Source: Gammaproteobacteria bacterium (GTDB lineage: Bacteria > Pseudomonadota > Gammaproteobacteria > Woeseiales > Woeseiaceae). Taken from it: 8,873 bases of DNA. The notes beneath the pieces are model-generated. The model saw only the letters and a program-made list of their open reading frames with translations. It searched no databases and was not told the origin of the DNA. The stretch covers positions 1-8,873 of the forward strand of contig NYWX01000024.1 in assembly GCA_002685275.1 (NCBI GenBank). Reading direction: 5' to 3'. Numbering within the stretch: the first letter of the stretch is position 1; the number at the start of each line of letters is the position of its first letter. The position numbers were made by a program, and so were the translations under genes. This document shows positions 6,048 to 8,873 of the stretch, piece after piece.

Positions 6048-7694
6048 TTACATGTTTGAATAATTTGGCCCGCCACCGCCTTCAGGAACTTTCCATTCAA
6101 TATTTTGCTGTGGATCTTTGATATCACATGTTTTGCAATGCACACAATTTATTGCATTAATCTGTAGTTTTTTATTTTTATTATCTTCAATGATTTCATA
6201 TACCCCAGCTGGGCAATACAATTGAGCTGGCTCACCGTATTCTGGAAGATTATAGGTAATTGGAATTGAATCATTTTTTAGCACCAGATGAGATGGTTGG
6301 TCTTCCTCATGATTGGTGCTTGATAGAAACACAGAAGACAAACGATCGAATGTAATCTTTCCATCGGGCTTAGGGTAGTTAATTACCTTTGCATCGGATA
6401 TCTTTTTCAAAGATTTATGATCAGGCTCTTTGTTGTGCAATGTGAATGGGAGTCTTCCAAAAAAAATATTTTGATCGATAAATGTAAATATGCCTCCCCA
6501 GAATGTTCCAAGCTTTTGCATACCTGGGTTAAAATTTCTGCTTGTATAGAGTTCTTTGTGTACCCAAGACGACTTTACATTTTCTTCATAGCTAGATAAA
6601 TCTGCCGATAGAGCACGATTTTCAGACAATTCTTTATGAATACTTTCAGCCGCCAACATACCGGTCTTTATCGCTGTATGTGAGCCTTTTATTTTAACGC
6701 CATTTAGAAATCCAGCAGCACATCCAATTAACATCCCACCAGGGAAGGTAAGCTTAGGAAGAGATTGCAACCCACCTTTATTTACAGCTCTAGCTCCGTA
6801 TGCAATTCTTTTACCACCCTCAAGAAATTTTCTAATTTTTGAATGCTTCTTCCATCGTTGAAATTCTTCGAAAGGTGATAAGTATGGGTTCTTATAGTTA
6901 AGCCCAACAATAAATCCAGCCAGTACTTTTTTATTTTCTGCATGATAAAGAAATCCGCCGCCTTCAGTATGCATATCTAATGGCCACCCTAGTGTATGAA
7001 TAACACGTCCTTCTTCATGCAATTGTCCATCAATATCCCAAATTTCTTTTATGCCAATACCGTAGTGTTGAGGATCTGAATTTTTACGTAAATTAAATTT
7101 TTCAATCACTTGCTCGCTAAGGTTGCCACGCACACCCTCTGCAAAAATTACATATTTACCTGTTAGCTCATAACCAGCTTGAAAAGATGATTTTTTTTCA
7201 CCCTTCTTATTTATACCCATATCACTTGTAGCCACACCAACTACACGATTATTTTCGTAAAGTACCTCTGCTGCTGCAAACCCTGGAAGAACATTAACAC
7301 CCATATTTTCTGCTTGATCACCCAACCATTTACATAACTTACCAAGACTAATTATAAAATTTCCATGGTTATTCATTGGCTTCGGCAAAAATAATCCGGG
7401 AATTGGTAATGCTTTCTTATCATTTATTAAATAATGAACTCGATCATGACTGACAGCTACATTTACTGGTGCGCCCATTTCCTGCCAATCAGGAAAAAGT
7501 TCATTTAGCGCGGATGGCTCAAATACATTACCTGATAATATATGTGCGCCTATCTCGGATCCTTTTTCTACTACAGCAACTGATAGGCTGCTGTTTAATT
7601 GCATTAATCTACACGCGGCCGCCAAACCAGCCGGTCCGCCGCCAATAATGATGACATCGAATTCCATTGATTCGCGTTCAGTTACTTCAGACAT
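6048..7694 (-). CDS. Electron transfer flavoprotein-ubiquinone oxidoreductase (ETF-QO)
   Basis: ETF-QO sits on the inner face of the cytoplasmic membrane and passes electrons from reduced ETF, loaded by acyl-CoA dehydrogenases, to ubiquinone. The product has 548 residues, typical for bacterial forms. It opens with MSEVTERESMEFDVIIIGGG; the FAD dinucleotide motif is G18-x-G20-x2-G23. The C-terminus carries the [4Fe-4S] ligands C494 (YCPAGVYE), C517, C520 and C523 (INCVHCKTC), and ends in the family-typical EGGGGPNYSNM. An in-frame TTG at 7709 would add five residues, but ATG 7694 fits the family start, and GGAA (7704-7707) supplies its ribosome site. A strong promoter with a palindrome lies just upstream. 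Its stop is 4 bp from that of the dehydrogenase on the other strand. The two enzymes plausibly serve the same acyl-CoA catabolism, though they are not in one operon. Confidence 0.96.
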   Translation of the reverse strand: MSEVTERESMEFDVIIIGGGPAGLAAACRLMQLNSSLSVAVVEKGSEIGAHILSGNVFEPSALNELFPDWQEMGAPVNVAVSHDRVHYLINDKKALPIPGLFLPKPMNNHGNFIISLGKLCKWLGDQAENMGVNVLPGFAAAEVLYENNRVVGVATSDMGINKKGEKKSSFQAGYELTGKYVIFAEGVRGNLSEQVIEKFNLRKNSDPQHYGIGIKEIWDIDGQLHEEGRVIHTLGWPLDMHTEGGGFLYHAENKKVLAGFIVGLNYKNPYLSPFEEFQRWKKHSKIRKFLEGGKRIAYGARAVNKGGLQSLPKLTFPGGMLIGCAAGFLNGVKIKGSHTAIKTGMLAAESIHKELSENRALSADLSSYEENVKSSWVHKELYTSRNFNPGMQKLGTFWGGIFTFIDQNIFFGRLPFTLHNKEPDHKSLKKISDAKVINYPKPDGKITFDRLSSVFLSSTNHEEDQPSHLVLKNDSIPITYNLPEYGEPAQLYCPAGVYEIIEDNKNKKLQINAINCVHCKTCDIKDPQQNIEWKVPEGGGGPNYSNM

Positions 7695-7724
7695 TAAGAT
7701 TAATTCCAAATATTAATGATGTTA

Positions 7725-7753
7725 ATTATACCAGTGCTGGTAGCGGCTGTAAT
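7725..7753 (-). promoter_or_regulatory. ETF-QO promoter with extended -10 box
   Basis: On the minus strand TGGTATAAT (7733-7725) is a perfect extended -10 element. ATTACA (7753-7748), 17 bp upstream, matches four of six -35 positions. Transcription would start near 7718, leaving a leader of about 24 nt that contains the GGAA ribosome site. Confidence 0.6.
7729..7742. promoter_or_regulatory. Operator-like palindrome over the ETF-QO promoter
   Basis: TACCAGTGCTGGTA has perfect 6-bp arms around TG. It overlaps the end of the -10 hexamer, the extended TG and the adjoining spacer, a position where a bound repressor would block RNA polymerase. The half-sites have the opposite orientation to the FadR-type TGGTC-n-GACCA, so the regulator is unknown. 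Confidence 0.45.
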
Positions 7754-7813
7754 TTAAGAGATGTAATCTTACTTATTCTAAACAATATCAATAAATATAA
7801 GTTAAGGTAAAAA

Positions 7814-8873
7814 TTGAATATTCGCAAAGCATATAAAGAAAGTCTCAGTCGTGAAAAATATGAGCACGATCCTGCACAAATCAAGCTTATTGGTCATCTT
7901 GAGGCATTGCAGAAGAAATTAGAAGATCTTAAACCAAGAAAAAATATTTTTTTTCGTTTTCTTAATCCGCAGACACAAGTAGATCAACATAATATTAATG
8001 GAATCTACATTTGGGGTGATGTTGGGAGCGGTAAGACTTTCTTGATGGATCTTTTTTTTAAAAATTTAAATATTAAGCGCAAAAAACGTGTTCATTTTCA
8101 TCATATGATGCAGGATATACATTATCGACTTAAAAAGATTAGTGATATTGAAGACCCTATAGGTTGCATTGCAAAAGATATTGCGCGAGAAACGACAGTT
8201 CTTTGCTTTGATGAGTTTTTTGTAAATGACATAGCAGACGCAATGATTCTAGGGCGATTACTGGATGGTCTTTTTTGTGGAGGGGTTGTTCTTATAGCCA
8301 CCTCAAACTTTAAACCTAATGATCTTTATAAAGACGGCCTACAAAGAAAAAGATTTATACCTGCTATAAAGCAATTAAATTTAAATACAGAAGTCTTTGA
8401 GCTAAATGGTGGAATTGATTATAGATCACGCCTTCTTCAGCAGGCAGGAACATATTTTTTTCCAAATAGTAAGTTAGCTAGTAAAAAATTACGCTACTTT
8501 TTTAACGAAACGGCTAGTGGTGAGATCTTTGGAAATGGATTTCGTAAGCACGGTCTTATAATTAATGATCGCCAAATTTTAGCGCATTATTGTGCAAAAA
8601 ATATTGCTTGGTTTAATTTTATTGACTTATGCAGTGGTCCAAGGGGACCAGAAGATTACATTGAATTGGCTCGTCTATATCCAAGTGTAATCATTTCTGG
8701 CATTCCTCAATTTGGTCTCGTGCACGAAAATCAAGCACGCCGCTTTATAACCTTGGTTGATGAATTTTATGACCGACGTGTAAAACTTGTTATTTCTGCA
8801 GATGTAATGATAGAAAAACTATATTGTGGCAAACTACTTTCTTTTGAATTTGAGCGGACTTTAAGTAGATTAA
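7814..8873 (+). CDS. zapE: Cell division protein ZapE (AFG1/LACE1-family ATPase), 3' end outside the window
   Basis: ZapE is a P-loop ATPase that associates with the FtsZ ring during division; its eukaryotic relative is AFG1. The visible 353 codons contain the Walker A motif GDVGSGKT (68-75), Walker B VLCFDEF with D133-E134, the family-typical HFHHMMQDIH (94-103) and FFVNDIADAMILGRL (135-149), sensor ATSN (162-165), and DYRSRL (202-207) with a candidate arginine finger R204. No stop codon is reached; E. coli ZapE is about 375 residues, so roughly the last 10-20 residues, including the usual end after FERTLSRL, lie beyond the edge. The start is TTG at 7814, six bases after TAAGG (7803-7807), and gives MNIRKAYKESL, the expected N-terminus; no ATG is available nearby. 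It diverges from ETF-QO; a TATAAG at 7796-7801 is too close to the start to be its -10 box with confidence. Confidence 0.96.
   Translation, partial: MNIRKAYKESLSREKYEHDPAQIKLIGHLEALQKKLEDLKPRKNIFFRFLNPQTQVDQHNINGIYIWGDVGSGKTFLMDLFFKNLNIKRKKRVHFHHMMQDIHYRLKKISDIEDPIGCIAKDIARETTVLCFDEFFVNDIADAMILGRLLDGLFCGGVVLIATSNFKPNDLYKDGLQRKRFIPAIKQLNLNTEVFELNGGIDYRSRLLQQAGTYFFPNSKLASKKLRYFFNETASGEIFGNGFRKHGLIINDRQILAHYCAKNIAWFNFIDLCSGPRGPEDYIELARLYPSVIISGIPQFGLVHENQARRFITLVDEFYDRRVKLVISADVMIEKLYCGKLLSFEFERTLSRL

Overview
The window looks like chromosomal DNA from an AT-rich gammaproteobacterium, quite possibly an uncultured marine one. The lineage call rests on an XerD with the gammaproteobacterial type of C-terminus, the xerD-dsbC gene pair, an unmistakable ZapE, a bacterial-type ETF-ubiquinone oxidoreductase, and a tRNA-Leu(CAA) that encodes its own CCA end. 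I cannot name a genus from the sequence alone.

Layout from left to right. Positions 1-230 hold a tRNA-Leu(CAA) gene with its upstream region, and a clear intrinsic terminator follows at 242-274. Positions 275-1810 are a patch of orphan or decayed material: a small three-helix membrane protein (448-798), a frameshifted Sel1-repeat pseudogene (877-1135), a small four-cysteine lipoprotein (1210-1647) and a strong hairpin (1673-1716). This is what a variable spot next to a tRNA gene usually looks like, although no integrase or duplicated attachment site is visible. Positions 1811-2347 encode a zinc-ribbon NUDIX hydrolase. On the opposite strand lie dsbC (2359-3108) and xerD (3195-4127). A divergent intergenic region then leads to plsC (4322-5071, GTG start). 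A short-chain dehydrogenase of the 3-hydroxyacyl-CoA dehydrogenase type II kind follows (5276-6043); its only usable start appears to be ATT. It meets ETF-QO (6048-7694, minus strand) tail to tail with 4 bp between the stop codons. Finally zapE (7814 to the window end, TTG start) runs off the right edge a few codons before its expected stop.

Functionally, most of the window is housekeeping: periplasmic disulfide isomerisation (DsbC), chromosome dimer resolution (XerD), phospholipid synthesis (PlsC), acyl-CoA or branched-chain amino acid oxidation (the dehydrogenase) with electron delivery to ubiquinone (ETF-QO), and a division-associated ATPase (ZapE). No new multi-gene system is evident. The points most worth a second look are the ATT start codon, an operator-like palindrome embedded in an extended -10 promoter of ETF-QO, the Sel1 pseudogene within the tRNA-adjacent patch, a palindrome directly against the xerD start codon, and a 39-codon leader ORF whose stop lies inside the plsC ribosome binding site.
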